Source of the DNA: Anisodus tanguticus
Taxonomy: Eukaryota; Streptophyta; Magnoliopsida; Solanales; Solanaceae
NCBI GenBank assembly: GCA_034509755.1
Contig: CM067546.1
Coordinates: 12,240,970 to 12,304,969 of the forward strand
DNA length: 64,000 bases
Reading direction: 5' to 3'
Below, piece by piece: positions 28,545 to 40,859 of this stretch; position 1 is the stretch's first letter; each line of letters starts with the position of its first letter. The notes under the pieces were generated by a model that was not told the DNA's origin, made no database searches, and saw only the letters and a program-made list of their open reading frames with translations. A program made the translations under genes and the position numbers.

Positions 28545-28975
28545 TATTTTGTATTCTTTAAGGGCGGAGGGGTGCATATTGGTGTAAACTTTTAAGGCAA
28601 GGCAAAATAGAGAAGCAAAAAGGAGAGAAAGAAGCAGCAGTTTGCGTGAAGCAAACATTCATGCGGTGGAGCGGACACTGAACAGTAATAGCTCCTACTA
28701 TATATTTTTCTGAAATAAATAATATTTCATCAATCAAACAACTGTGTGTGTCCTACACCCCCACGTGCGAGTCTTCACGTGGGACATATATCCCATCATT
28801 CCATCAATCATCCATCCCATTTACTCCGTCTTCCTTCTCTCTTGTCTTTTCCATCACTTCACACACACACACACACACACTCCAGTCTCTCCAGACCAGT
28901 ATTACTACACAAGTACACACAGTCTAAGAAAAAGAGGAGTATGCTTGTGTCTTAGTAGGTGATTTGTCATGCATT
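28545..28975 (+). promoter_or_regulatory. Promoter-like region with CACGTG boxes and (CA)n microsatellite
   Basis: The stretch holds CCACGTGCG and TTCACGTGGGA (28761-28783), which carry CACGTG G-box cores, pyrimidine-rich DNA and an uninterrupted (AC)10 run at about 28861-28880. An AC- and CT-rich block like this often marks a plant 5' UTR. The overlapping plus-strand frames at 28744-28962 are low-complexity and I do not regard them as coding. No downstream exon was recognised. Confidence 0.35.
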
Positions 28976-29880
28976 TTCAAATTATTATTTTATAATTTAA
29001 TTTTAAATCACGTTTTTTATATAATTTAAATATAACTTGAACTTCAACTTTATGTTATAATTTAAAATCTCAAATCATTCAAAAATATGAGGTTTGGGAT
29101 TCCAAATCGTTATTTAAAATTTTTTAAATATAAAATTTGCCTCATAAATTTATATTTTGCAAAAAAAGAATCATAAATTAATAGATATATATACCAATTG
29201 ATCCACTTTATATTGGATATAATTGTCCAATACATAATTTATATTATATATATATACAAACTCAGCTCATGACTTAAAGATGGGTTATAATCGAAGTGAT
29301 TGATTGAAAATACCGAAGGGTGCTCGACTATCAATGGACCCTTGACCCTTTGTCTAATATAGAAATTAGGCAATTTCTATTTTCCCTCAATCGGTCCTAA
29401 AAATGGCCATTGTTGATGCCTAAAGCAGAGAAAATGACAAAAATGGTCATTTATGCTTGAAGGAAGGTTTAAATTAAACTAATTCTTGAAGGGTCGTTAA
29501 TTGGTTGGAAGACAAGTTCGGTAGGATTGGTTATTTATGAATTAGTAATGATGGGATTAGTTATTTATAAATTAACAATACAAAATTTAATTATGCAAAA
29601 ATTAATAATATTGAAATTATTATCTTACTGAAACTTTATTTTGTTGTACCTTTTGGAATAACAACCGAACATATGATTAAACTTTAAAGATGTAAAGTGT
29701 GATTATGCGTATTAGACTTGGGAAAAGAAAAAGATATTAAGTCTGAAAGGATTGAGGGTGTATTTGTCATTTTATCATATTATTCTTAATATTACTAAAC
29801 ATTTATTGTTATTCCATATTCTATCAAACATAAAATTATGCATAAATCAGATATTATTTATATTTGGAAAGGCAAAAAGC
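28976..29880. other. No gene seen
   Basis: AT-rich DNA without recognisable coding or clear repeat ends. Confidence 0.5.
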
Positions 29881-30450
29881 AAATTGGATATTACAGATAC
29901 AGATACAGACTAGAGATGGAACAAGATCAAGGGCCTGCTCACAGTGAAGAATTATATGAGAATATATCTGCAGATTGGATATATATGCAACATAGCCATG
30001 AAGCCATATAAAATCTATGCATTGACTAACCCCCAGTGTGTGGGATTAGCACTAGGTTCTCATTCTCCTGGGGGCATGACAATGCAAGGAAATTATATTA
30101 TGTACACAGATGATACAGGTGATTTACAGGAATGTGCAGAACAAGTGTGACAAACTTGGAATGCATTATTCACATAATATAAAGAGATATTCATGGACAG
30201 CATGGTCAGGATATCATTGCAAGCAATATATTGGAAAGGCACTGGCCAAACTTCACAATGCGTAATTTTAAAAAGTTTGTCTTATTTATTTACAATTTGT
30301 AAAATCAATCTAGGGTACCTAGATCCTAAGTTGATCAATAGTCTATTTCTTCCATTTCTTAACCTTTGGCTACATTGTAAAGACCTTGTGTTTTATTTTG
30401 ATAAAATATATAAAAATAGCCATAGGCCCTAAAAAGCCTAGTAGATTTAA
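29881..30450 (+). other. Unidentified, less AT-rich segment with short frames
   Basis: Base composition rises here, and two plus-strand frames (29944-30150, 68 codons; 30193-30432, 79 codons) plus a frame opening MEQDQGPAHSEELYENISAD at 29914 look slightly gene-like. None matches a family I know and they do not join. It may be a decayed host exon or a transposon fragment. Confidence 0.3.
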
Positions 30451-30551
30451 TAAAATAAATATTATTCTTATATCTGATAACTCTTTAACTAACATTCACA
30501 ATATCATATTTAAGACCACAAATTTTAGAGATAATGATCAGAAACACATAT

Positions 30552-30783
30552 GAATTATCACATTTTCGCGAGTTTCAACCCAACTATCAATTGTTTCATT
30601 TTTCTATCTGAACTATTACCATCTCTGTATTAAAACCCACTTAGTTGAGTAGGTTGTTATAGTTCAGGTAGGAAAAGGAATAACTCATAGTTAGCCTAGG
30701 TGTCTTTTAATACATAGATGATTAGTTCAAGTCGAAAAAGGGAATAACTGATAGTTGAGGTGTGAAACTAATGAAAAACTTAT
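30552..30783. mobile_element. Foldback MITE
   Basis: The left half (AGTTTCAACCCAACTATCAA, CTATCTGAACTAT, GTATTAAAACCCACTTAG) is repeated inverted in the right half (CTAGGTGTCTTTTAATACAT, TAGTTCAAGTCGAAAAAGGG, TAGTTGAGGTGTGAAACTAA). Its RNA would fold almost end to end. No coding capacity. Confidence 0.7.
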
Positions 30784-31404
30784 AATTCATGTATATTTTT
30801 TATCATTAACTTTAATTTTAATATATTACACACATTTTAAATTTAAAATCATTAACATTAAGGAATAGAATTATAAAACAATATCCTTATCAAACAAAGC
30901 AATGTAAAGAACAAGGTAAAAAAAATGTTTTACTGATCAGAGAATAATTTGATTCTAGCTCGGTAGGAAAAAAAGGAAAAAGAATGTTTGGTTCATAAAG
31001 GGACAGGAGAAGATGATGGTCAAAAAGGAAATAAATGCATTAGGGAGTTAGGGGATAGCCTTTAGCTCTTGGAGGTTTCATAGGCTCATGGATAGTTATG
31101 GACTAGTATCAAGATCGACTCTTAGATACGCGGATCTAATTTAAACGGTCGGAACAGTAACAATGAAAATAACCCCTCTTTAGTGAGATTATATGAACAA
31201 TCAAGCCCACACTGACCAAACCTTGCAAATCAATGCTCAAACGTGACATTTTTCAGTTTTTTATGTTTCCCATTTCTTTGAATCTTTTTACTTCAGTCTT
31301 GTTCGTCAAGTACTGCAATTTGAGTCTTGAAATAGGGCTCGCTTTTTCTCTTTGTAACAATCCAACCTCCCTTTTTAGATTTTTTTAAAATTGAAATGAT
31401 GTTC

Positions 31405-32570
31405 TTTGAGGGATAAATTCAATAAATGAGTTTGTCAAAATTTTATTAACCAAAATTGTGAAAACTCATTCTTGGTGGAGCGTATTTAGTTGTGTGATTT
31501 TCACATCTAAAAATAGATGGTCCGTTTAATATATCTTCTGCTGTCCATGAGATTTCAGTGAATATTTCAAAATTTGGAGAAAGCCTCATCCCTTCAAAAG
31601 CACTTTCAATGTAAAATTTAAAAATTAGAAAATCTGAAAAAACAATTCGTTTTACTCCAATGTAACATAGCATGACAACTTTTTCAGACCTAAAGACTCA
31701 TATCTCTCAAGGCACCTTCATTAAACTTTCAAAAACGCCATTGTCTAAGAGAGTCTTCCCTTCTGATCTTATGCTTCTTTAAGAGTCAAACTTTCTTTCT
31801 TTGTCACTATTCATATACATGAGCTGACTGAATGTAACTTTAAAAAATCGATAAAAATCGAAATAATAAAAAAAATCGAGAAAATTGAAGTGATAAAAGA
31901 CCGATTTAATTGGTTTGATTTTGTTTAACGATTTGAATAATCGACTTAACATAAAAATCGATACAAACTGAACTGTGAACAACCCTACCTTTGGATGCTT
32001 ATATTAACAAGTTATCTTATATAATTTTTATTTAATACTTTATTATTATGTGTCTTAACTCTTAAGTAGACATCTTCTTCTTATCCATTAACAAAATGTT
32101 AAAGTTTGTAGTTAGATTTTTAACATACTGATTTAGAAGTTATCTACCAATACAAAATAAATTATTATGAGGAGAAAATAATATTTGAAAAAAAATGAAA
32201 AGAAAAACATCTTGATATTGTCATTTAACTTGTACCGGTGAACGAGGTAGTTTGCTGAAGGTGCCTTAGAAAGTATGAGCCTTTTTGACGCAGAAAAATT
32301 TACTTTTTCATATTTTATGATTTTTAAAATTTACGTCAAAGATGCTTTAGAAGGTGCATATTGGTGTAAAATTTACGTCAAATTTACTTTTGAAATATCC
32401 ACTGAATGCTCATGGACTGCAGAGCACCTTCAGTGCAAATATATTTAACGGACCATCTATTTTTAGATTTGAAAATCATACACTGAAGGTGCTCCACCAG
32501 GGGTGCGTTTTCACCATTTTGGTTAACAAAATTCTGACAAACTCATTTATTGAATTTATCCCTAAAAGGT
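31405..32570. repeat. 1.2-kb inverted repeat with arms of about 320 bp
   Basis: The left arm 31405-31730 and right arm 32249-32570 are inverted copies. Both contain GGATAAATTCAATAAATGAG, then TCTAAAAATAGATGGTCCGTT and AAGGCACCTTCA. The arms are diverged by small indels. The 518-bp spacer has several ATCGA-rich phrases. The small reading frames in each arm are mirror images and not genes. Confidence 0.75.
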
Positions 32571-32639
32571 CACAATTTCGGTTAAAAATGTATATTATGT
32601 GTGTCATTATGAAATTTGAAATTTCATATAAATGTATAA

Positions 32640-33299
32640 TATGTTTTTAAAATTTATTGGCATGTTCGAATTTGAACTCGAGAAGCTTTTTGGAACTATT
32701 AAAACCTCATTTGAAATAACAGTTTTTTAGTACCGGTGCTCTTGTCGTGATTGCAAGAGCACAAATTGCAATCGGGAAACACCAATGGGACCTAAATCAA
32801 AAACTTGAGCAAGGTAGTCGCTACCGCAAAGGATATCCCGATCAACATTTTTTTGCGATCGTAAAGTTGGGTGTCGCGATGGTGTAGGGTGATCATCTTG
32901 GGCTCCACAAAAACGAGAATGAGACTCGCGAACGCAAAGGAGAACCTATTACTTATGGCTAAACTTGGAGAGGGTTGATCTTATATTCACTTGTGTGTGT
33001 GACACTAATGCAAGAACTTTGTTGTTCATTAGAGAATGAGTTTATTGGATTGACCCGTATGAGGAAACCTTAATGGGTGTCCTACTATCTTGTCAATGAG
33101 GAAGTACTTATGTGGAGGTAGTGTAAGTGATCCTTAGACCTGGGATCACCATTGTATCTTATATGCACCAATCTGTTATATCTCGTGCTTTCGTGCATCG
33201 TCACTATCATAATGTAGCCAACATAGGCTCAAAGATGGTAAGACCTCTCCATGAGGTTTATGAAGGTTTACGAATGTATTATGTAAGTTTTGGGAAGGT
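32640..33299. other. LTR-like non-coding DNA
   Basis: Contains GC-mixed phrases such as TTGCGATCGTAAAGTTGGG, GTCGCGATGG and ACTCGCGAACGCAAAGGA, of the sort found in gypsy LTRs. It may include the outer part of the G3 left LTR or another fragment. No gene seen. Confidence 0.35.
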
Positions 33300-35305
33300 T
33301 TAAGACTCATTAGATCAACAGAAATAGGTTTCGATAAAAGTTCTTCAATTCATCACTTTTCAGAGCCTTCTGCGAATGATGAGGTACAACCTGCGACCCG
33401 CATGAAGTGACTGTGAGATGCAGAGCTACCACAGGAATGGACAAAGAGTTTTTTGAACTCAGGACACATCCTGTGGCAGTCCTGCGAGTCGCAGGAAGTG
33501 CACCGGGATAGGTCGGTGGTTCATTTTCTCTCACCTATAAATAGACCCTCAAACGAATTCTTGCTTACTTTATCTCATTTTTCTAACCCTAAGAGACCTA
33601 AAATACTCTCTAATAAGTCTCCCATAGTTCATGGCTAATATCAAAGGAAAACCAAAGGCAAATTACGCAAATCCGACGTAAGAAATCTCTTGATCATGGC
33701 TAGATCATTTTCTTCCTTGTTCTAACGATTTTTGGAGGAAGCTTGGTGGTAAATTAACCTTTGTTTTGGATTGTTTCTTGCAATCTAAGGTATGTCTCAT
33801 CTTCTACATGATCTTCTTAAGAGTTTACAAATGTTTAGGATGGATTTGTTGGAGGTTTCTTAGAGCAAGTATTTTTAATATCTTGAAGTATGTCTTGTTG
33901 TTGTGGGCTATTTTATATGATTTGAAGGTGTTAAATGGAGTTGTGGAGTAATAAATGGAATTGTGGTGATTAGTAGAAGTAATATGAAGATTGTTGTGAT
34001 ATTAGGAATAGAGTTTGAGCTATAAATGATCTCATGAACTTACGCATGCAAGTTGCTCGACGAAATGTCTAAATGAACTTTCTTATAAGTTATGAATCCG
34101 AAATTGATACAAAGTCTTCGTATAATGTAGATAATTATTCGTAGAACATACGAGAGCTCATGGAGCGTAGATAACTTCATCGATAAGGTATGTAGGGCTA
34201 ATTTTCTTCTTGGCATGATTTGATATAAATAATTCCTCGAAACGATTCTCTATAAAGAATTTCAATATTACCATGCCCCTTATTATTGAAGTTATTCATG
34301 TCTCTTGAGTATTCCTTGTTAATCGTATTATCTGTATTCTTTATGTCCTTTGATGACTAGCTTAAGGTTGAATAACATAGCGATAATAACGATAGTCGGA
34401 GGATAACGACCTTAGGTCACTCCGACGCTGATTATGATATCCTTTGAGATTGGTCTTGCATTGCACCTATATATATCTATCTATTTTCTTACCGCGTCGT
34501 GCTATAGTTGATTGGGCATGCACTTATATGTGCATACCACATATCAGTTGTGGAAATATTACCGTATTCTATATGGTCGGGCAGTTTATTATGAGCTTAC
34601 CCCATATAGGGACTTGATATGATACTATATGGATCCATAGATGGCCCAATTTTATGTACATGCATATGTTCATGGTTGTATCAGTTTTATGCCCTCAACG
34701 ACCCTTTTTATGAGTTTTATGTTGACTTTTGTACCCTTCTCTCTTGTATTACATCTCTTTTTACATATATTACCTACCTTACATATATAATATATCTTTC
34801 GTACTGACATCTTTTTCTGGGGTGCTGTGTTCATGTCCGTAGGTACAAATAGATAGTGAGACATACCTCCTCAGTAAGGTACCTATTTCCAGTTGTTAGT
34901 AGTCGCACTCCACTTCTCCGGAGTTTCTGTACAGAGTTGATAGGTATTATTGTATATATATTTCTAGCATTTTGGGTATGGAGGGGCCTGTCTTGAATAG
35001 TTGATTTATTTTAGCACATTTAGAGGCTTGGAGGCTAGTGTTTAGTGTGTATTCATTTTGTTTGTCCTTGTCGGCCTTCTTGATAGTTGACGATGCTCTT
35101 GTTATGTCCTTGTCGGCCTCTGTTATGTATATATACTGTTGTTGCGCCTATTCTACTTGTAGGTTGTTGTATATTCTTGTCATGTTATTGTTATTTGGAT
35201 TCCTTGTAGGCCCAAGTTTCGTGTCGGAGAATTCAGGTACTATAGTGGTTTGCTCGGACCTTCGGGTGTTGGGTGCCGGCCACACCCCTAGATTGGGGTT
35301 TGACA
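33300..35305 (+). repeat. G3 left LTR (outer start uncertain)
   Basis: From 33666 to 35305 it aligns throughout with 37834-39482. A TATA box ACCTATAAATAGACCC lies at 33532-33546. It ends GATTGGGGTTTGACA. The part before 33666 has no partner copy, so the start is a guess based on the 2.2-kb LTR of G2. Confidence 0.75.
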
Positions 35306-35307
35306 AA

Positions 35308-35324
35308 CTTGGTATCAGAATAGG
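35308..35324 (+). other. G3 primer-binding site
   Basis: CTTGGTATCAGAATAGG follows the LTR end by two bases. TGGTATCAGA is the initiator-Met-tRNA-type PBS. Confidence 0.8.
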
Positions 35325-35509
35325 TCTATCCTAGGTTGTCTGTAAGCCGTATCTAGTAGTCTTGTTTATGGGTCTGTTGTGCACCACACTTATAAGCAGG
35401 AAGCTACACGACATTTAGGATGATTACCTTTCTTCTTGATCTAGATCATGCGATAGAGTTGAGTTGTTAGTGTTCACTCCTAACCTTAATTTTGTTTACA
35501 TTCTCAGTG

Positions 35510-36705
35510 ATGCCTGCTACTAGTAGAACACAAGATGTTATTCGGAGGTTAGATGTGGATGTGAGAGGGGGTGCTAATCAGATACCACCCGCTGAGCCAG
35601 GGTGACAGGAGCATCAGGATGAGGCTGTATCTCGGACCTCCATGACTCTGTCCCTACCACCTCCATAGGGTCATAGAGGAGCTGATGTACCCCAATTCCT
35701 TCCTCAGTTTCTCCTGATCAGGATTTAGATATGTAAAGTGCTTTACAACTGTTGACTCGATTAGTGGCATCTCAGGCCTAGTGTCATACCCTTAGCACTT
35801 ATGATAGAGTAGTTAGTGCAAGAGTATCAACTAGGACCCTCCAGTATTCATAGGGATAGATCCAAATGGGATCTACAAAGCTTTTAAGATCAGATACAAC
35901 GGACCTTGCGAGTTATGCATGCCACTGATACTGAGTCGATGGAGCTTTCCTATTATAGATTGTTGTGGGATGTTTCGTGACATAGTATGAGACCTGTGAG
36001 CAGTCTAGGGGACCTCGTTCCCTATCAACATGGTAGAAAGTGTTTTCTGAGGCATTCTTGCAGAAGTATTTTCATGTTGATCTCCGTTGAGCTAGGCAAG
36101 ATAGGTTTCTATGGTTGGAACAAGGTAATATGAGTGTTCGGGACTATAGCATGTAATTTAACTCCTTAGCTAGGTATGCTCCTACAGTTGTGGCTGAGAT
36201 GAGTGACCGAGTATACCAATTTATGAGTGGTTTGGGACCATACTTGGTTAATAAATGTACTACGACCTCTTTGAATCAGAATATGGATATTGCTCTCATT
36301 CATGCCTACGCTCAGATCTTGGAGGACCATAAGAGGGAGAAGCGGATTGATCGTGAGTGTGATATGGGTCAGCATAAGAGGGCCCGTTCCGCAGGTGATA
36401 CAAGAGACTTCAGAGGTGGGTTCAGGCCATATTTCTCTAGGCTCTCATCTTATCCAACAGCTAGTGCACCACCACAGTTCTAGGGCCATCGTCGTGATTG
36501 GACCACTTATTCTGGTAGGGTCAGAGTTTGCGGACATTAGGCCCGCATTATAGGGTAAGTTTAGTCAGATGAGACATACATTACCTTATTGTGATCGATG
36601 TAGTAGATCTTATTTTGGGCAATGCCGCTAGGGTTCAGATGTATGTTATTCATATGGACAGCCTGATGATATTATGTGTTTTTTTCCCAACGAGAGGCGG
36701 GGGCG
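35510..36705 (+). pseudogene. G3 gag
   Basis: ATG at 35510 gives MPATSRTQDVIRRLDVDVRG then a stop. The capsid part reads QGNMSVRDYSM*FNSLARYA, MSDRVYQFMSGLGPYLVNK and DIALIHAYAQILEDHKREKR (36120-36350). The zinc knuckle region near 36590-36680 reads CYSYGQPDDIMC, with one Cys and the His replaced. Non-functional. Confidence 0.82.
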
Positions 36706-36848
36706 GTATGTCACGATCAACAGGGTCTATATCAGCTTCTTCTTTATCAGTATGCCCTCCTTGACAAGGTACATAAATGTTGGCTGGTAGAGGCAGGAGC
36801 AAGGGTGAAACGTCAAGCTCAGACGGTCATTAGAACTACATTTATTCA

Positions 36849-37110
36849 TTGTCGGGTCGACAAGACCTAGAGTTATCTCCGGATGTGGTTACAGGTATAT
36901 TATTCGTATTTTCCCTTGATGTGTATGCCTTAATATATCTAGGTTCTACTATGTCATATATTACTACTTTTGTGCTGGCAAGTGTGGTAAAGAACCTGAA
37001 TTGTTGCATAAGTCATTTTGAAGTGTCTACGCCCGTTGGCGAGTATGTGATCATTAGATGAGTATATCGGGTTTGTGATTTGATGATTTATGATCGGAAC
37101 ACTTTAGTTG
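36849..37110 (+). pseudogene. G3 protease with catalytic Asp replaced by Tyr
   Basis: The frame reads SLDVYALIYLGSTMSYITTF and later SHFEVSTPVGEYVIIR. The family active site is LIDPGST-like, so the catalytic Asp is Tyr here. Surrounding wording is well kept. Confidence 0.82.
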
Positions 37111-37489
37111 ACTTAAATGAATTAGAGATGGTGGATTTTGATGTTATTATGGGTATGGACTGGCTGGCTTCATGTTATGCTAATGTGGCTTGCTGGACGA
37201 AAGTTGTTCGCTTTAATTTCCTATGCGAGCCTGTTATTGAATGAAAGGGCAATATTGTAGCACCCAAATAAAGGTTTATTTCCTACCTTAAGGCTTGGAA
37301 AATGATTTCGAAGGGATATATTTAGCATTTAGTGTGGGTGCAGGATGCAGAGGCAACACCTCCAACCCTTTAGTCGGTCCAAGTTGTTAATGAATTCCTT
37401 GATGAACTTCCTGGTATTCCTCCTGAAAGGGAAATCAATTTTTCTATTGATGAGCTTCTAGATACCCATCCTATATATATTTCTCCGTA

Positions 37490-37834
37490 CATAATGGCCC
37501 TGCTGAATTGAAAGAATTGAAAGCTCAGCTGAAAGATCTTATAGAAAAAGGGCTTTATCAGGCCCAATACCTCTCCGTGGGGTGCACCGGTGTTATTCGT
37601 TCATAAAAGACAGTTAATTGAGAATGTATATTGATTACGTTAGCTGAACAAGGTAACTATTAAGAATAAATATCCGCTTTCTAGAATCAATGACCTATTT
37701 GATAAATTGTAAGGCAACAAGTATTTCTCAAAGATTGATCTCAGATCTGGGTACCATCACCTGAGAGTTAAGGAGAAATATATTCCAAAGATCGCTTTTC
37801 GGACCAAATATGACCACTATGAGTTTCTGGTTAT
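37490..37834 (+). pseudogene. G3 reverse transcriptase fragment
   Basis: Across shifting frames one reads LKDLIEKGLYQ, LNKVTIKNKYPL, RINDLFDKL*GNKYFSKIDL, RSGYHHLRVKEKYIPKIAFR and TKYDHYEFLVM. It ends abruptly at the LTR junction (about 37831-37835), before the catalytic box. Confidence 0.85.
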
Positions 37835-39115
37835 GCAAATCCGACGTAAGGAATCTCGTGATCATTGCTAGATCATTTTCTTCCTTGTTCTAACGATTTT
37901 GGAGGAAGCTTGGTGGTGAAGTAAGCTATATTTTTATTGTTTCTTACCAGTGAAAGTATGTCTCATCTTCTATTGATCTTCTTAAGAGTTGACAAGTGTT
38001 TAGGATGGATTTGGTGGAGGTTTCTTAGAGATCAAGTATTTGTAAGATCTTGAAGTATGTCTTGTTATTGTGAGTTGTTTTATATGATTTGAGAGTGTTA
38101 TATGGAGTTGTTGAGTTATGGATGAGATTCTTGTGATTAGTAGAAGTAGTATGAATATTGTTGTGATATTATGGATAGTGTTTGACCTATAAATGATCTC
38201 ATGAGCTTACACACACAAGTTGCTTGACGAAATGTCTAAATGAACTTTCTTAAAAGTTATGAATCCAAAATTGATAAAAATTCTTCATATAATGTAGATA
38301 ATTGTCCGTAGAACGTGCGGGAGCTCGTGGAATGTAGATAACTTAATCGATAAGATATGTAGGGCTAATTTCCTTCTTAGCATAATTTGATATAAACACT
38401 TCCTCGAAACAATTCTCTATAAAGATGTTCAAGATTACCATGCCCTTCTTGTTGAAGTTATTCATGTCTCTTGAGTATTCTTTGTTAATCGTATTGTCTG
38501 TATTCTTTATGTCTTTTGATGACTAGCTTAAGGTTGAAGAACATAGTGACAATAACGATAGTTGGAGGATAATGACCTTAGGTCACTCCGACTCTGATTA
38601 ATGTATTTTGAGATTGGTCTTGCATTGCACCTATATATATGTATCTATTTTCTTACCGCGCCATGCTATAGTCGATCGGGCAGGCTTTTATATGTGCATA
38701 CCACTGATCAGTTGGGCGGATATTACTGTGTCGTATATGGCCGGGCAGTTTATTATGAGCTTACCCCATAGAGAGACTTGATATGATACTATATGGCTCC
38801 ATAGAGTGGCTTGGTTTTACTTACATGTATATGTTCATGGTTGTATCAGTTGTATGCCCTCAACGACCATTTTTCTGAGTTTCAAGTTGACTTTTGTACC
38901 CTTCTCTCTTGTATTACATATCTTTTTTACATATATTACCTGCCTTACATATTCAGTATATCTTTCGTACTGACGTTCCTTTCCGGGGCACTGTGTTCAT
39001 GCCCGTTGGTAAAGATAGACATGCCGACGTACCTCCTCAGTAGGGTACCTGTTTCCAGCTGTTGGTATTCACACTCCACTTCTTCGGAGTTGCTATACAA
39101 AGTCAATAGGCTCTT

Positions 39116-39148
<33 letters not shown>

Positions 39149-39482
39149 TTCTAGCATTTTGGGTACGCCGGGGCCCTGTCCCGACCAATTGATGTATTGT
39201 AGCACTCTTAGAGGCTTAGAGGCCAATATTTAGTGTGTATTCATTTTGTTTAGCCTTGTCGGCCTTTTTGTTAGTTAATGATACTCTTGTTATGGCCTTG
39301 TCGCCCTCCGTCATATATATATATACTGTTGTTGGGCCTTTTCTGTATATTCTTATCATGTTATTTTTATTTGGAGGCCTTGATGGCTCAAGTTTCGTGT
39401 CAAAGATTTCAGGTACTATAGTGGTTTTCTCGGACCTTCGGGTGCGGGGTGCCGACCATTCCCCCAAGGTTGGGGTGTGACA
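37835..39482 (+). repeat. G3 right LTR, 5'-truncated
   Basis: Matches 33667-35305, starting GCAAATCCGACGTAAGGAAT and ending GGTTGGGGTGTGACA. A (TA)n microsatellite at about 39120-39150 is expanded relative to the left copy. Confidence 0.88.
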
Positions 39483-40837
39483 CAATCTATGCGTTGATTC
39501 ACTCTATCATGTATGGATGTTCACTGGTTGCATGGCAAGTAGGAAAATTCATATTGAAGGTACTAAGTGGATCAAGATGGGAAAAGTCGCTCTTAATATG
39601 AGGAGTATACATGGGATTATGATTTGAAAATCTCTGGCCTGAGTTGGACAAGATCTAGAAAAGAATTTCTAGCGTCTTGGCATTAAGTCATGCATTCATA
39701 GACCGAACACATAGAGATGAGTATTTGGGATTGATAATATCTATTCTCATAGCTCATTCGGGATGTACGACATGAATTATTGAATTGCAAATTAACCTAC
39801 TACAAATGTGACTTTGGTATCTTCACCATGTCCTAGGGCACTAGGGATCTTGACCTGTTGCTAGAAGCTTATCTAGATCATTGGACTACCCTAATAAGAA
39901 AGAAAGATTTATTCTAATCGATTTAATCAATTAAAGAGTTAATTAATTAATTGGAATAAATAATTATGTCAAAGAGTTGAAAAATTATTTATGTCGACTA
40001 TCGATAAAATGTTGATTGAGTAATAGTCCATGTCCAGCTTTGACTGGGATACAAAAGGGTCACACCCTATAATATTCAATTGGATATTCTCTAAAAGACA
40101 TAGAAAAGTCTTGGGAAGTATTGTTTGGCTAACACCTAGTTAATATTTCCTATGCACTTAAAATAGAAGAATAAACTTTAAAATGTTTGAAGTATCATGG
40201 GCTAGTATTTGTGTAATTCCACAATGAACTTGTTGACCCATTGGAATGGGCTAGATGGCCAAGTGGGAAATTACTACAATAAAGAGAAAAAAATAATAAT
40301 TTAATGTAAAAGATATTACACATGTCTTGAAGAGTACACACTTGTCCGGAAGAATACACACTTGTCTTTGTAAAAAGATACATATTTTTGAGACTTGACA
40401 ATTGTCTTTTTACATGTAAGGTTTTGAGCTTTGTGCCTCTGTATAAGAGAGCCTTAGCGGAGAAATGCTCGATCTTTGCTTGAGCCTCTTATCTCTTGCA
40501 TGAGATATAAGATACTCTCTCTATTTAGTCATAATTTTCTTTCATAGTGATACAAGAGATATCAAAAGAATCTTGGTGGACTAGTTTTGGAGGGAGGACA
40601 CTTAGATTTGTTTGAAATAAGGGAAACATCTACATCAATAAGCTTAAGGAGCAAAGAATTGTTGTTTGATGAATTCCTCTTTTTTATCATTTACATATAA
40701 TCTTATAAGAAAGATCTTTGGGTGGAAACTGGTTCTTTATAAAATTTTAAAATTACATGCTACTATTATTTTGTTCAATCATACTTTTCCTTCACACCCC
40801 AATCCATTATTCAACATTGACGTCGTAAGTACCTGAA
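39483..40837. other. Unassigned, possibly LTR-derived DNA
   Basis: No coding content. The segment 40400-40850 has a TATA-like TGTATAAGAGAGCC and a leader-like run to ATTCAACATTGACGTCGTAA, reminiscent of a retroelement LTR and leader, but I could not find paired ends. Confidence 0.35.
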
Positions 40838-40859
40838 TGCGGTGACCATTGCCAACAGT

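Larger units (their letters stand above)
33300..39482 (+). mobile_element. G3: Ty3/gypsy element with internal deletion
   Basis: A left LTR (to 35305), PBS, gag, protease and a partial RT (to 37834) are followed directly by a second copy of the LTR that starts within the LTR body. RT after EFLVM, RNase H, integrase and the 5' part of the 3' LTR are gone. All reading frames carry stops. LTR length and wording show the same family as G2. Confidence 0.88.

Noticed and set aside
28744..28962. Plus-strand His/Thr-rich frames across the CA repeat
   Set aside because: Low complexity from (CA)n, two frames equally open, no conserved motif.
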